A stretch of 64,000 nt of DNA from Belliella pelovolcani (lineage in GTDB: Bacteria; Bacteroidota; Bacteroidia; Cytophagales; Cyclobacteriaceae): the NCBI RefSeq assembly GCF_900156785.1, contig NZ_FTOP01000001.1:186001-250000 (forward strand). The letters are read 5' to 3'. Under the pieces are notes generated by a model that was not told where the DNA came from, made no database searches, and was given only the letters and a program-made list of their open reading frames with translations. Made by a program: the position numbers and the translations under genes. Shown here in pieces: positions 43,308 through 53,177 of the stretch. Every line of letters begins with the position of its first letter. Positions within the stretch are counted from its first letter, which is position 1.

Positions 43308-44018
43308 ATGAAAGGCAAACTTTATTTGATCCCCTCCATTCTTGCAGCTGATACCTCCTTGACCATCATGTCTCCACAGATCAAGGAAGTGGTGAAAAAC
43401 ACCAAATACTATCTCGTAGAAGAACTTCGAACTGCCAGAAGATACATCAGCAGTTTGAAGTTAGGATTGGTAATCGAGGACTTACACTTTGAGATTTTGA
43501 ATAAAAAAACCCGCACTGCTCAACTCCAACAACTCATGCAGCCCATTCTCAATGGTGAGGATATGGGAATCATTTCCGAGGCAGGATGCCCTGGAATCGC
43601 TGACCCTGGAGCAGTGGCCGTGGCTTGGGCCCATGAAAAAGGCATCCAAGTAGTCCCCCTTTCAGGGCCTAGCTCCATGTTTTTAGCCTTGATGGGCTCA
43701 GGGTTCAATGGGCAATCATTCGCTTTTCACGGCTATCTGCCCATAGACAAAAAAGACAGGGCACAAGCCATCAAAAACCTGGAAGCTGAATCTATCAAGA
43801 TGAATAGAACGCAGATTTTTATGGAAACACCCTTTAGAAACAATCAGGTACTTGAAGACCTCAAGACTCAACTTCACCCAAATACCAAGCTTTGTATAGC
43901 AAAAAACCTCACCGCTAGCGATGAGGTCATTGTGACGAAAACTATTCAGGATTGGAAAAAGTCTAAAATTGACCTTCACAAAATCCCGACTGTCTTTATT
44001 ATTTATGCTGGGAATTAA
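43308..44018 (+). CDS. SAM-dependent methyltransferase, RsmI-like
   Basis: This tetrapyrrole-methylase-fold protein of 236 residues is related to RsmI, which 2'-O-methylates C1402 of 16S rRNA. It shows the SEAGCPGIADPG motif near 90-101 and PLSGPSSMFLALMGSGFNG near 120-138, as in RsmI. The N-terminal segment is shorter and differs (LYLIPSILAADT), as in the second Bacteroidota subgroup usually left as a plain methyltransferase. rRNA is the probable but unproved target. Confidence 0.87.
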   Translation: MKGKLYLIPSILAADTSLTIMSPQIKEVVKNTKYYLVEELRTARRYISSLKLGLVIEDLHFEILNKKTRTAQLQQLMQPILNGEDMGIISEAGCPGIADPGAVAVAWAHEKGIQVVPLSGPSSMFLALMGSGFNGQSFAFHGYLPIDKKDRAQAIKNLEAESIKMNRTQIFMETPFRNNQVLEDLKTQLHPNTKLCIAKNLTASDEVIVTKTIQDWKKSKIDLHKIPTVFIIYAGN

Positions 44019-44046
44019 TATTGACTTTTTGAGTAAAAATCTCTAT

Positions 44047-44153
44047 TAACTTAACTCTGATATTGATAGATATTAGATATAAATTGATATTGACCAATAA
44101 CAGGCCATTAAACCAATAAATTAACTTACTAACAAATGAGCGTATAATCAAAT
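44047..44153 (+). repeat. Dispersed repeat family, copy R3 (degenerate)
   Basis: This segment aligns with the 3' half of R1 and R2. It shares an ATTGACC-like block, then CAAT.AATT, then TTACT..CAAA..AG.GTATAATCA.ATAA. The 42-nt core found in R1/R2 is lost except for its end. It lies in the 196-bp gap between convergent genes. Confidence 0.5.
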
Positions 44154-44214
44154 AACCAATATTTTGATTATAAGGGTTATAACACAGAACCTGTCAGGTT
44201 TTTAAAAGGCTACT

Positions 44215-45357
44215 CTAAGCTATCACCCCGTAGAGTTCCTTCAATTTCTCAACCGTATAGTCTACTTCTTCCACTGTATTGAACCTGCTGAATGAAAACC
44301 TGACCGAGTCACGGTCAGCCTTGGCTCCAATGGCTCTGAGCACATGGGAACCTACCGAAGCACCACTGCTACATGCTGACCCTCCAGAGGCAGAAATACC
44401 ATGAAGGTCCAAATTGAAAAGTAACATGCCTCCATTTTCCTCTGATGGAGGAAGGCTCACATTCAAGACCGTATAGAGACTCTTATCCATTTCAGCAGAA
44501 AGGCCATTGAACTCCACCCCAGGAATGTCAGTTTTCAACTTTTCGATAAACCTACTTTTGATATCTTCTACATGCTTGCGATGTCCATCCATATCCTCGT
44601 AAGCAATCTCCAATGCCTTCGCTATTCCTACGATACCAATGACATTCTCAGTACCCCCACGCATATTGCGCTCCTGAGCACCTCCATAGATAAATGGAGT
44701 GATTTTCTTATCCTTTTTGACATAGAGAAAACCAGAGCCTTTTGGCCCATGAAACTTGTGTCCCCCAGCAACTATTGCATCTACGGGTAAGTTCTTGAGA
44801 TCATGCACATAATGTCCCATGGTCTGCACGGTGTCAGAATGAAAAAACGCATCATACTCCCTTGCGAGATTACCGATTGCTGTGAGGTCATTGATGTTCC
44901 CGATTTCATTATTGGCATGCATGACAGATACCAAGCTTTTTGGGTTCGCTCTGAGAAGGTCTTGTAAGTGATCCAGGTTGATTTCTCCTTGATCATTTAC
45001 TTCTAGTAGACTGAGTTTGACCATGCCTTTTTTGGCACATTCTTCAAGTGTATGCAATACAGCATGATGCTCAAGTGGAGAGGTAATCGCATGCTGAATC
45101 CCATGAGTCTGAATACCGCAAACGATGGCCGTATTATCTGCTTCCGTTCCACCAGAAGTGAAAAAAATCTCAGCAGGCGTAGTATTCAAAAGCTCCGCTA
45201 CCTTTTTCCTCGATCGCTCAATGGCGGTACGAACTTCACGTCCATGACTGTGTACGGAAGATGGATTACCATAATGCTCTTTCATAAATGGCAACATGGC
45301 TGCTATCACCCTGTCATCCATCGCCGTAGTGGCCGCATTGTCGAAGTAAACTCTCAT
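44215..45357 (-). CDS. Cysteine desulfurase (NifS/IscS-like)
   Basis: This PLP enzyme takes sulfur from cysteine for Fe-S cluster and tRNA thiolation. It has 380 residues. The PLP lysine is in GGHKFHGPKG near residue 198, the HxxxH/HANNEIG and HSDTVQ motifs are present, and the active cysteine is in SGGSACSSGA near 322, on the loop typical of IscS/NifS (group I). No iscU or other suf/isc genes are nearby. Starts at ATG 45357. Whether it serves Fe-S assembly or tRNA modification cannot be told. Confidence 0.93.
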   Translation of the reverse strand: MRVYFDNAATTAMDDRVIAAMLPFMKEHYGNPSSVHSHGREVRTAIERSRKKVAELLNTTPAEIFFTSGGTEADNTAIVCGIQTHGIQHAITSPLEHHAVLHTLEECAKKGMVKLSLLEVNDQGEINLDHLQDLLRANPKSLVSVMHANNEIGNINDLTAIGNLAREYDAFFHSDTVQTMGHYVHDLKNLPVDAIVAGGHKFHGPKGSGFLYVKKDKKITPFIYGGAQERNMRGGTENVIGIVGIAKALEIAYEDMDGHRKHVEDIKSRFIEKLKTDIPGVEFNGLSAEMDKSLYTVLNVSLPPSEENGGMLLFNLDLHGISASGGSACSSGASVGSHVLRAIGAKADRDSVRFSFSRFNTVEEVDYTVEKLKELYGVIA

Positions 45358-45387
45358 GATCTTTGTTAATATTTGGGCTGGGTTTGA

Positions 45388-45422
45388 AAATATAAATAGG
45401 CTCAGTCAGGACTGAGCCTAGA
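45388..45422 (-). terminator. glmM terminator
   Basis: The stem AGGCTCAGTC/GACTGAGCCT is followed on the minus strand by interrupted T-rich sequence. It begins immediately after the glmM stop and lies before the cysteine desulfurase. Confidence 0.7.
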
Positions 45423-45423
45423 T

Positions 45424-46812
45424 TTAGGAAGCAGTCACTACTTCTTTGATATCTGTGATGAGCTTATTAGCCAAATGCTCAGCAGTAGCCAAGCTTTCAG
45501 ATTCAGAATAGATTCTGATGATCGGTTCTGTATTTGACTTGCGCAGGTGAACCCACTCTTTATCAAATTCAATCTTTACTCCATCAATGTCATTGATAGG
45601 CTGCTTGGCGTATTTCTTTTTGATAGCCTCCAGGACCTGATCCACATTGATATCCGGGGTAAGCTCAATTTTATTTTTGGAAATATGATAGTTGGGATAG
45701 GTAGCTCTCAACATAGAGATAGACTTCCCGAATTTAGCCAAATGTGTCAAAAACAAGCCTATACCCACCAAAGCATCTCTTCCATAATGTGACTCAGGAT
45801 AGATTACCCCTCCATTTCCTTCTCCTCCAATGACAGCATTGGTCTCCTTCATCTTGTTGACGACATTCACCTCTCCCACTGCTGCTGCTTGATATTGTCC
45901 TTTGCGTTTTTCTGTCACATCTCTCAATGCTCTCGTAGAGCTGAGGTTGGATACTGTATTACCTGGAGTCTTCGAAAGCACATAGTCTGCTACTGCCACC
46001 AAAGTGTACTCTTCACCAAATGGAGAACCATCCTCGTTCATAAAACAAAGTCTATCTACATCTGGATCTACTACGATTCCAAGGTCAAATTTACCTTTCT
46101 TGAGCTTTTCGGAGATATCTCTCAAATTCTCAGGAAGTGGTTCTGGGTTGTGAGGAAAATGTCCATCAGGTGTACAATACATTTCCTCAATCTGATTCAC
46201 TCCCAATGCTCTCAAAAGCTTCGGCAGTGCAATTCCACCTGTAGAATTGACACAATCAATCACTACCTTGAAGTCCCTAGCTGCAATGGCTGCTCTATCT
46301 ACCAAATCTAGCCCCAAGACATGCTCCACATGCCTATCAATGTAATCATCGATCACAGTATAAGAGCCGAGCTTCTTGACCTCTGCAAAGCTGTAGTCAT
46401 CATTTTCGGCACGAGTAAGTACGTCCTTGCCCTCCGCATCAGAGATGAATTCACCTTTGCTATTGAGTAACTTCAAAGCATTCCACTGAATAGGATTGTG
46501 GCTAGCCGTGAGGATAATTCCTCCACCAGCTTGCTCCAATGGAACAGCCAACTCTACGGTAGGTGTCGTGCTCAAACCTAGATCAATAACGTCAATACCC
46601 AGACCTTGCAAAGTAGCTGAAACCAATTTGGACACCATCTCCCCTGAGATTCTAGCGTCTCTACCGATGATGATTTTTGGATTACCCGTATTTTGCAATA
46701 CCCAGGCACCGTAAGCAGAAGTGAATTTGACAACATCTAGTGGGGTCAAGCCCTCGCCTGGTTTGCCTCCGATGGTACCTCGAATACCAGAAATTGATTT
46801 TATTAAAGCCAC
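45424..46812 (-). CDS. glmM: Phosphoglucosamine mutase
   Basis: This alpha-D-phosphohexomutase of 462 residues converts GlcN-6-P to GlcN-1-P for UDP-GlcNAc and hence peptidoglycan. The phosphoserine is Ser104 in TASHNPIQWN. The metal loop is DPDVDRL, the sugar loop GEGNGGV and the phosphate-binding loop RKSNTEPIIRIY. The sugar loop differs from the enterobacterial GlmM version but is usual in Bacteroidota; phosphomannomutase activity is an alternative. The start is GTG at 46812; MALIKSISGIRG agrees with the family. Confidence 0.9.
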   Translation of the reverse strand: MALIKSISGIRGTIGGKPGEGLTPLDVVKFTSAYGAWVLQNTGNPKIIIGRDARISGEMVSKLVSATLQGLGIDVIDLGLSTTPTVELAVPLEQAGGGIILTASHNPIQWNALKLLNSKGEFISDAEGKDVLTRAENDDYSFAEVKKLGSYTVIDDYIDRHVEHVLGLDLVDRAAIAARDFKVVIDCVNSTGGIALPKLLRALGVNQIEEMYCTPDGHFPHNPEPLPENLRDISEKLKKGKFDLGIVVDPDVDRLCFMNEDGSPFGEEYTLVAVADYVLSKTPGNTVSNLSSTRALRDVTEKRKGQYQAAAVGEVNVVNKMKETNAVIGGEGNGGVIYPESHYGRDALVGIGLFLTHLAKFGKSISMLRATYPNYHISKNKIELTPDINVDQVLEAIKKKYAKQPINDIDGVKIEFDKEWVHLRKSNTEPIIRIYSESESLATAEHLANKLITDIKEVVTAS

Positions 46813-46832
46813 TGGGAATTATTTAAGTTAGC

Positions 46833-46862
46833 ATATAAAAATCCCGGCTAAACCGGGAATGA
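46833..46862 (-). terminator. Terminator of the Cys-rich small gene
   Basis: The stem ATTCCCGG/CCGGGAT has a TTTAG-type loop, followed by T-rich sequence on the minus strand. It separates the small membrane protein gene from glmM. Confidence 0.75.
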
Positions 46863-46879
46863 AAAACCTGAATGAAAGT

Positions 46880-47110
46880 TTATTTGAACTTGGCAAGTAC
46901 CTTATCGACTTCATTGTCTGGATTGCCACAGCTGCTATTAGCATCTACGGTTTTGCCACAATAGGTACATGTTCCACCATCTTTGTTAAGGTAAGGATTT
47001 TGCGAAGCACAGGTGCCTTTGAATTCGCCATTTTTTAGAAATATCAGCCTCACAGACATCATGATAAAGAATAATGCGATGAAACCTAATGTTAAATACA
47101 GAGTTGCCAT
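46880..47110 (-). CDS. Small membrane-anchored Cys-rich protein
   Basis: This 76-residue protein has an N-terminal transmembrane helix (about 4-24) and a short soluble tail with four cysteines: one in GTCASQN, two in GTCTYCG and one in SSCGN. The CxxC plus flanking cysteines suggest a zinc-ribbon-like or Fe-S knuckle. Similar small proteins are widespread in Cytophagales next to housekeeping genes, without known function. It is divergent from mazG. Confidence 0.75.
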   Translation of the reverse strand: MATLYLTLGFIALFFIMMSVRLIFLKNGEFKGTCASQNPYLNKDGGTCTYCGKTVDANSSCGNPDNEVDKVLAKFK

Positions 47111-47180
47111 ATCAAATTAATTTGCACAAATTTACAGATTACTTTCCAAACGTCCACACATTCCAATTAGTTTCCCAGAC

Positions 47181-47981
47181 ATGTCTGAATCACCGAATAG
47201 AAAAGCCCAGTTAGATGCATTTGATCGACTTTTGACCATCATGGATGAATTGCGTGAGCAGTGCCCTTGGGACAGAAAACAGACCATCGAAAGCCTCAGG
47301 CACCTGACTATTGAGGAGACCTTTGAACTCTCGGATGCCATCTTGGAAAATGACATGGAAGAAATCAAAAAAGAACTCGGTGATATCCTGCTCCATATTG
47401 TTTTTTACGCCAAAATCGGCTCGGAAAAAGAGGCTTTTGACATCAGTACTGTTATCGATAGCTTATGTGAGAAATTGATCAGGAGACATCCTCACATCTA
47501 TGGAGACACCGTAGCGGATGACGAAGAAGCTGTCAAGCAAAATTGGGAGAAAATCAAACTCCAAGAAAAAGGCAATTCTTCTGTCTTGGGAGGTGTGCCC
47601 AAGTCTCTGCCTGCATTGATCAAAGCCATGCGTATTCAGGAAAAAGCCAGAGGAGTGGGTTTTGACTGGGAAGAAAAGCAGCAGGTATGGGAAAAGGTAG
47701 AAGAAGAGATGCAAGAATTCAAAGCTGAATTTAATGCAAGTAGTGAGGAAAGTATTGACAAAGAGAAGGCCACTGGAGAGTTTGGTGATCTGTTGTTTTC
47801 GCTGATCAATTACGCTCGATTCATCGATATCAATCCTGAGGAAGCTCTAGAGCGCACCAATATCAAATTCATCAAACGATTCCAATACTTGGAAACTGCT
47901 GCCAAAAAAGCAGGCAAGAAAATCGAAGATATGAGTTTGACCGAAATGGATGTGTATTGGGAAGAAGCTAAAAAACTATGA
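47181..47981 (+). CDS. mazG: Nucleoside triphosphate pyrophosphohydrolase MazG
   Basis: This all-alpha NTP-PPase of 266 residues carries two MazG domains. The first has CPWDRKQTIESLRH, EETFEL and the ELGDILLHIVFY metal-binding helix. The second has GEFGDLLFSLINYARF. It hydrolyses NTPs or dNTPs to monophosphates; enterobacterial MazG also lowers (p)ppGpp. It is a housekeeping form, not linked to mazEF here. Confidence 0.94.
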   Translation: MSESPNRKAQLDAFDRLLTIMDELREQCPWDRKQTIESLRHLTIEETFELSDAILENDMEEIKKELGDILLHIVFYAKIGSEKEAFDISTVIDSLCEKLIRRHPHIYGDTVADDEEAVKQNWEKIKLQEKGNSSVLGGVPKSLPALIKAMRIQEKARGVGFDWEEKQQVWEKVEEEMQEFKAEFNASSEESIDKEKATGEFGDLLFSLINYARFIDINPEEALERTNIKFIKRFQYLETAAKKAGKKIEDMSLTEMDVYWEEAKKL

Positions 47982-48069
47982 TTTTTTACCGTTCATAGAA
48001 AAGTCTAGACCTAGATTAAACACTTGTGTCATAAAGAGGTCTATAACATAAATCACAAATCCAAATATT

Positions 48070-48660
48070 ATGAAAATAATGATCCTAGTAAGCCTATTGG
48101 CAATGATGTGGACTGGCCAACCTTCCGAATCAGAGCTTGCCCTTCTAAATATCAATAAGACCGAAAGTACAGTAAGCTGGAAAGCGGCAAAGGTCACAGG
48201 AGAGCATTACGGAAAAGTGGCTATTTCCGATGCAAAATTAGATTATGAAAATGGCAGGATACAAGGCGGCAGCTTTGAGATCAACATGACTACCATCACG
48301 GTGGAAGACATCAAAGATGCCAACTCAAACAAAAGGCTTGTTGACCACTTGAAATCAGACGATTTCTTCTCAGTAGAGAAATTTAACAAATCATCCATGA
48401 CCATCACTGAAGCAAAAACCAGCAATGGCAAGGATTACGAAATCAAAGCCAATCTGATCATCAAGGGTATCAGCAACCCTGTCGCATTCCCTGTGACTGT
48501 GTCAGAAGAGGGAAATAAAGTCATTGCGACTGGCAAGATTACTTTTGATAGAACCAAATACGATATCAAATACCGTTCAGGAAACTACTTTGAGAATCTA
48601 GCCGATAGATTGATTTACGATGAAGTGACTTTGGATGTGAAATTGGTTGGGATGAAGTAG
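48070..48660 (+). CDS. YceI-family protein
   Basis: This 196-residue member of the YceI lipocalin-like family has a signal-like hydrophobic N-terminus (1-16). It then has the family pattern of NKTESTVSWKAAKVTG, KSDDFFSVEKFNKSSM and GKITFDRTKYDIKYRSG. Members bind isoprenoid-type lipids in the periplasm. Transport or storage of polyisoprenoid is possible but unproved. A terminator follows closely. Confidence 0.9.
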   Translation: MKIMILVSLLAMMWTGQPSESELALLNINKTESTVSWKAAKVTGEHYGKVAISDAKLDYENGRIQGGSFEINMTTITVEDIKDANSNKRLVDHLKSDDFFSVEKFNKSSMTITEAKTSNGKDYEIKANLIIKGISNPVAFPVTVSEEGNKVIATGKITFDRTKYDIKYRSGNYFENLADRLIYDEVTLDVKLVGMK

Positions 48661-48690
48661 GGGAATTGATATTGAAGATATTAAATCAAA

Positions 48691-48723
48691 TAGAAGCTGT
48701 CTTGATTAGGCAGCTTTTTTATT
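48691..48723 (+). terminator. yceI terminator
   Basis: The stem AAGCTGTC/GGCAGCTT (one G-T pair) is followed by a T-run. It lies about 30 nt after the stop and directly adjoins dispersed repeat R2. Confidence 0.8.
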
Positions 48724-48940
48724 TATTATGGATATTCAGACATTTGCCAATAGTATTACAAAATGCTGTTTTATCTAACTTCGGATCCGCCTCACCGGAC
48801 AAGTTATTAATTGATACCTACCCAACGCAGGCGGGTATGATACTTATGGATAACTTGTTCCGATTTTTCGGAATTGACCGTTAGCAACCTAAAGAGCCAA
48901 TGGATTGAGGTTACTGACAAAGAAGCGTAAAATCAGATTA
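48724..48940 (+). repeat. Dispersed repeat family, copy R2
   Basis: This 217-bp copy of the family seen at 35767 has a 42-nt stretch (48847-48888) identical to 35851-35892 and recognisable similarity on both sides. Relative to R1 it carries about 40 extra bases (near 48782-48842) bounded by CCGCCT/AGGCGG, apparently a nested insertion. It begins right after the yceI terminator. No gene is inside. Confidence 0.75.
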
Positions 48941-49059
48941 TTTATTATTTTTCAATAGAATAATCTATTAAAAATTGGTCTTATAGGTTAAATTTCTGCC
49001 TCAATCACCAACTAAATCCTTTAAAATTCTCCAAAGCTTACCCTTAAAGAGGGGGCTAT
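48941..49059. other. Remaining intergenic DNA before the atp terminator
   Basis: This is AT-rich sequence between repeat R2 and the terminator of the ATP synthase operon. I see no gene or shared repeat in it. Confidence 0.4.
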
Positions 49060-49100
49060 CCACAAAAAAACCACAAACTTTTCAGCTTGTGGTTTTCAAA
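49060..49100 (-). terminator. ATP synthase operon terminator
   Basis: The stem AAAACCACAA/TTGTGGTTTT is followed by seven T on the minus strand, about 75 nt after the atpG stop. Confidence 0.85.
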
Positions 49101-49170
49101 ATATTAAATGACTTACTGCACTATAGTTTGGTCACCAATCACTCAATAACTGATAACTAAATAACTTTTT

Positions 49171-50046
49171 TTACTTCCCTCCAAGTGCATTCGCACCAGC
49201 AACGATCTCAAGGATTTCGTTGGTGATGGCTGCTTGACGAGTTCTATTGTACATCAACCTTAGCTCTTTCAGCAATTCTCCAGCATTCTCAGTTGCTTTG
49301 TCCATCGCAGTCATCCTCGCACCATGCTCAGAAGCATTGGATTCAAGAATCGCTTTGTAGAATTGGATTTTCAAGGATGTAGGTACAAGCTCCTCTATGA
49401 TATAAGCTCTAGATGGCTCTAGGATATAATCTGTCTCAGACTTCTTTGCTCCATTTTCAAGCTCTTCTGATGCCATTGGAAGGAATTGTTCTGTCATCAC
49501 TTCCTGAGTAGCTACATTCTTAAACTGATTGTAGACGAGTACTACCTTATCAAAGGTGCCATCTACAAAGGCATTCATTGCGAATTCAGCAGCAAATTTG
49601 ACATTGTCAAAGCTTACATCAGAGAAAACTTGGTAATAATCAGCAATAACATTTTGTTCTCTCTTCTTGAAAAACTCGTAGGCTTTCTTACCCAACGGAA
49701 GTACAGTCACATTCAATCCAGCAAAGTCATTTGCAATAGCATGACTAGCTGCCTTCAGCACATTGGTATTGAAAGCACCACAAAGCCCTTTGTCAGAAGT
49801 AACAGCTACGACCAGGACATGCTTCACCTCACGTTTTTCTGCAAATACGATATCAGCTTGTCCTTCACTAGCAGCAGATACATTGTTCAAAATTGTAGTC
49901 AGCTTCTGAGAATAAGGACGCATCTGCGTGATTTTGTCCTGCGCTCTTCTCAACTTCGCCGCAGCCACCATTTTCATGGCTTTGGTGATTTGCTGCGTAG
50001 AGACAACCGAGTTGATTCTTTCCTTTACTTCCTTTAAGTTAGCCAT
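49171..50046 (-). CDS. atpG: ATP synthase gamma subunit
   Basis: This is the central rotor stalk of F1, 291 residues. It has the N-terminal coiled-coil helix beginning LKEVKERINSV.STQQITKAMKMVA and the C-terminal helix ARMTAMDKATENAGELL, which together turn inside the alpha3beta3 ring. It is the last gene of the cluster; atpD and atpC do not follow, so beta and epsilon subunits must be encoded elsewhere, a common arrangement in this phylum. Confidence 0.96.
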   Translation of the reverse strand: MANLKEVKERINSVVSTQQITKAMKMVAAAKLRRAQDKITQMRPYSQKLTTILNNVSAASEGQADIVFAEKREVKHVLVVAVTSDKGLCGAFNTNVLKAASHAIANDFAGLNVTVLPLGKKAYEFFKKREQNVIADYYQVFSDVSFDNVKFAAEFAMNAFVDGTFDKVVLVYNQFKNVATQEVMTEQFLPMASEELENGAKKSETDYILEPSRAYIIEELVPTSLKIQFYKAILESNASEHGARMTAMDKATENAGELLKELRLMYNRTRQAAITNEILEIVAGANALGGK

Positions 50047-50127
50047 ACTTGAGATTGATATGGAGGGGTATTATTTATAAGCACAATCTTGGAGGCTTTG
50101 CCTCCAAGATTGATGATAAATCAATAA

Positions 50128-51705
50128 TTATTTAGCGTATTTAGGAGACAGTTCCTTAGCTGCTGCTTCTAGCAATTTACCAGCTGTGTCTAGATCACCT
50201 TTCTTGATCGCTGTAAGCGCCTCAGGGTAGCTAGCTGCAAGTAGTAGGTAGAATTCTTTTTCAAACTCCCTGGCTCTTTCTACAGGAACAGCATCCATCA
50301 AACCTTTGGTAGAAGCATAGATGATTGCTACTTGGTTTTCTACTGCTACAGGAGCATACTGCGCTTGCTTCAAGATTTCCTGATTTCTTCTACCTCTTTC
50401 GATCGTTCTTTTAGTAGAAGCATCTAGGTCAGAACCGAATTTAGAGAAAGCCTCCAATTCACGGAACTGAGCTTGGTCAAGCTTCAAAGTACCAGCAACC
50501 TTCTTCATAGATTTGATCTGTGCAGATCCACCTACTCTAGATACCGAGATACCCACGTTGATCGCAGGTCTGATACCTGAGTTGAATAGGTTAGTCTCCA
50601 AGAAGATCTGACCATCCGTAATAGAAATCACGTTAGTCGGAATATAAGCAGAAACGTCAGATGCTTGTGTCTCGATAATAGGAAGTGCCGTCAATGAACC
50701 ACCACCTTTTACCAAATGCTTGATAGACTCAGGAAGGTCATTCATCTCACTAGCAATCTTGTCTGAAGCATTGATTTTAGCTGCTCTTTCTAGCAATCTG
50801 GAGTGCAAGTAGAATACATCACCTGGATAAGCTTCACGTCCTGGAGGTCTTCTCAAAAGAAGTGAAACCTCACGATATGCTACAGCCTGCTTAGACAAAT
50901 CATCATAAACAACCAAAGCAGGACGTCCGGTATCACGGAAAAATTCACCAATCGCTGCACCGGTAAATGGGGCGAAGAATTGCATTGGCGCAGGATCAGC
51001 AGCAGAAGCAGATACCACAACAGTGTATGGCAATGCACCACCTTTTTCCAAAGCAGCAACAACACCAGCCACAGTAGAAGCTTTCTGTCCGATCGCTACA
51101 TAGATACAGAATACAGGCTCACCTCTATCGTAAAATTCTTTTTGATTGATAATCGTATCAATTACAACAGCAGTCTTTCCAGTCTGACGGTCACCGATCA
51201 CCAATTCACGCTGACCTCTACCGATTGGAATCATGGAGTCGATAGACTTGATACCTGTTTGAAGTGGTTCGTTTACAGGCTGTCTGTAGATTACACCTGG
51301 AGCTTTTCTTTCCAATGGCATATCATATAGCTCACCAGCTAAAGGACCCTTACCATCGATTGGATTACCCAAAGTATCCACTACTCGACCAAGCATACCC
51401 TCACCTACTTTGATAGACGCAATTTGCTTAGTTCTTTTAACAGTGTCACCTTCCTTGACCTCTTTAGAGTCACCGAACAATACGGCACCCACATTATCTT
51501 CTTCCAGGTTAAGTACCATTGCTTTGAGTCCGTTTTCGAACGCAAGCAATTCCCCAGCCTGAGCTTTGGAAAGTCCATAGATACGGGCTACACCATCACC
51601 TACTTGAAGGACGGTACCCACTTCTTCCAGTTCAGCCTCAGTTCTAGCGCCAGAGAGTTGTTCTCTCAATATTGCCGAAACTTCATCAGGTCTTACTTCT
51701 GCCAT
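50128..51705 (-). CDS. atpA: ATP synthase alpha subunit
   Basis: This is the non-catalytic nucleotide-binding subunit of F1, 525 residues. It has the P-loop GDRQTGKTA near residue 170, the family signature [13 protein letters not shown] near 373, and the N-terminal beta-barrel region. The position between atpH and atpG is standard. Confidence 0.97.
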   Translation of the reverse strand: MAEVRPDEVSAILREQLSGARTEAELEEVGTVLQVGDGVARIYGLSKAQAGELLAFENGLKAMVLNLEEDNVGAVLFGDSKEVKEGDTVKRTKQIASIKVGEGMLGRVVDTLGNPIDGKGPLAGELYDMPLERKAPGVIYRQPVNEPLQTGIKSIDSMIPIGRGQRELVIGDRQTGKTAVVIDTIINQKEFYDRGEPVFCIYVAIGQKASTVAGVVAALEKGGALPYTVVVSASAADPAPMQFFAPFTGAAIGEFFRDTGRPALVVYDDLSKQAVAYREVSLLLRRPPGREAYPGDVFYLHSRLLERAAKINASDKIASEMNDLPESIKHLVKGGGSLTALPIIETQASDVSAYIPTNVISITDGQIFLETNLFNSGIRPAINVGISVSRVGGSAQIKSMKKVAGTLKLDQAQFRELEAFSKFGSDLDASTKRTIERGRRNQEILKQAQYAPVAVENQVAIIYASTKGLMDAVPVERAREFEKEFYLLLAASYPEALTAIKKGDLDTAGKLLEAAAKELSPKYAK

Positions 51706-51737
51706 TATTGAATATGATTAAATGTTATTGCTATGAT

Positions 51738-52298
51738 TTAGATTTTACTTTCGTAGTGATTTTGAGAAAACTCAAGCCTCAAAGCTCTCAACTTGCTGCT
51801 CAATGATTCGTCTAATTGTCTGTCGTTTACTTTCAAAACAAACCCACCAATCAGATCAGCATTGATTTTCTCGTTCAATTCTACTTTTTCCAAGCCTGAG
51901 ATTTCCTTTACAGTAGCAATGAATTTAGCTCTAAGCTCTTCCGTAATTGGAAAAGTAGTAGTCAAATCAGCTACTTGAATTCCCATATGGAGATTGTATT
52001 GCTTCTGAAATTCTCTGGAAATGTCCAAAAGAAGATCCGCTCTATTCTTACGCGCTACGATATCGAAGAAAGCCAGTGTAATGGCATTGCCAGTTGTTTC
52101 AAACAAAGCCTTCAATACTTTTAATTTTTTATCAAAAGTGATAATGGGGCTTTTCAGGCAAAGTCCAAGTTCTCTATTCACATTGGCTATTGCATCCAGT
52201 TGCTTCATATCAGCAAGGACACCTTCCAAAGCGTTTTTTTCTATAGAAAGCTCCAATAAGGATTTAGCATATCTGCTGGAAACTCTGAATTCAGACAT
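51738..52298 (-). CDS. atpH: ATP synthase delta subunit
   Basis: This is the OSCP-type peripheral-stalk subunit of 186 residues that joins F1 to the b subunits. It has an N-terminal helical domain starting with RVSSRYAKSLLELS and a C-terminal segment (LIGGFVLKVNDRQLDESL) matching the family signature. It begins 1 nt after the atpF stop. Confidence 0.94.
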   Translation of the reverse strand: MSEFRVSSRYAKSLLELSIEKNALEGVLADMKQLDAIANVNRELGLCLKSPIITFDKKLKVLKALFETTGNAITLAFFDIVARKNRADLLLDISREFQKQYNLHMGIQVADLTTTFPITEELRAKFIATVKEISGLEKVELNEKINADLIGGFVLKVNDRQLDESLSSKLRALRLEFSQNHYESKI

Positions 52299-52299
52299 C

Positions 52300-52794
52300 T
52301 TAGTTCAGGTTAATATCTTTTACCATATCTTCTACCAGCTCTTTCTGAGCAGCATCAGATGATAGATTTTTTCTCAATAGTTTGTCAGTTACTTCTAAAG
52401 TAAGCTGTGCTACTTGATTTTTGACTTCAGACAATGCTGCTTTCTTTTCATTCTCGATCACTGCTTTGGCAGCTTCGATCATTTTTGCTCCTTCAGTAGA
52501 AGCTGCTGTTTTAGCGTCTTCTATCATTTTGGTGGCAGCATCATTGGCAGTTTTCAAGATATTGTCTCTCTCTAATCTTGCCTCTTGAAGTAATTTCTCG
52601 TTCTCAGCTTTCAAGTTAGCCATTTCAGCTTTCGCTTGCTCGGCAGCCTTGAGCGCATTTTCAATACTATTTTCTCTTTCTTCCAAAGAGCTTAGAATTG
52701 GCTTCCAAGCAAATTTGATCAAGATATACAACAAGGCAAGGAATCCGATCAATTGCCAAAATATAAGCCCAGAACTAGGTAATATAAGATCCAT
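52300..52794 (-). CDS. atpF: ATP synthase b subunit
   Basis: This is the membrane-anchored peripheral stalk of F0, 164 residues. One N-terminal helix (about 10-28) is followed by a long Ala/Glu/Lys-rich coiled coil to the C terminus. A single b gene is present, as in homodimeric stalks. Confidence 0.94.
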   Translation of the reverse strand: MDLILPSSGLIFWQLIGFLALLYILIKFAWKPILSSLEERENSIENALKAAEQAKAEMANLKAENEKLLQEARLERDNILKTANDAATKMIEDAKTAASTEGAKMIEAAKAVIENEKKAALSEVKNQVAQLTLEVTDKLLRKNLSSDAAQKELVEDMVKDINLN

Positions 52795-52876
52795 TATATG
52801 TAGGTGTTATAATTTCGTGTTTGTTCAAATCAAGAGAAGGGATTGGCCTAGCGCCAATCCCTCTTTTCTTTTGTTC

Positions 52877-53146
<270 letters not shown>

Positions 53147-53177
53147 TTATTTATAAATTGAACAAAGAAATTTCAAA

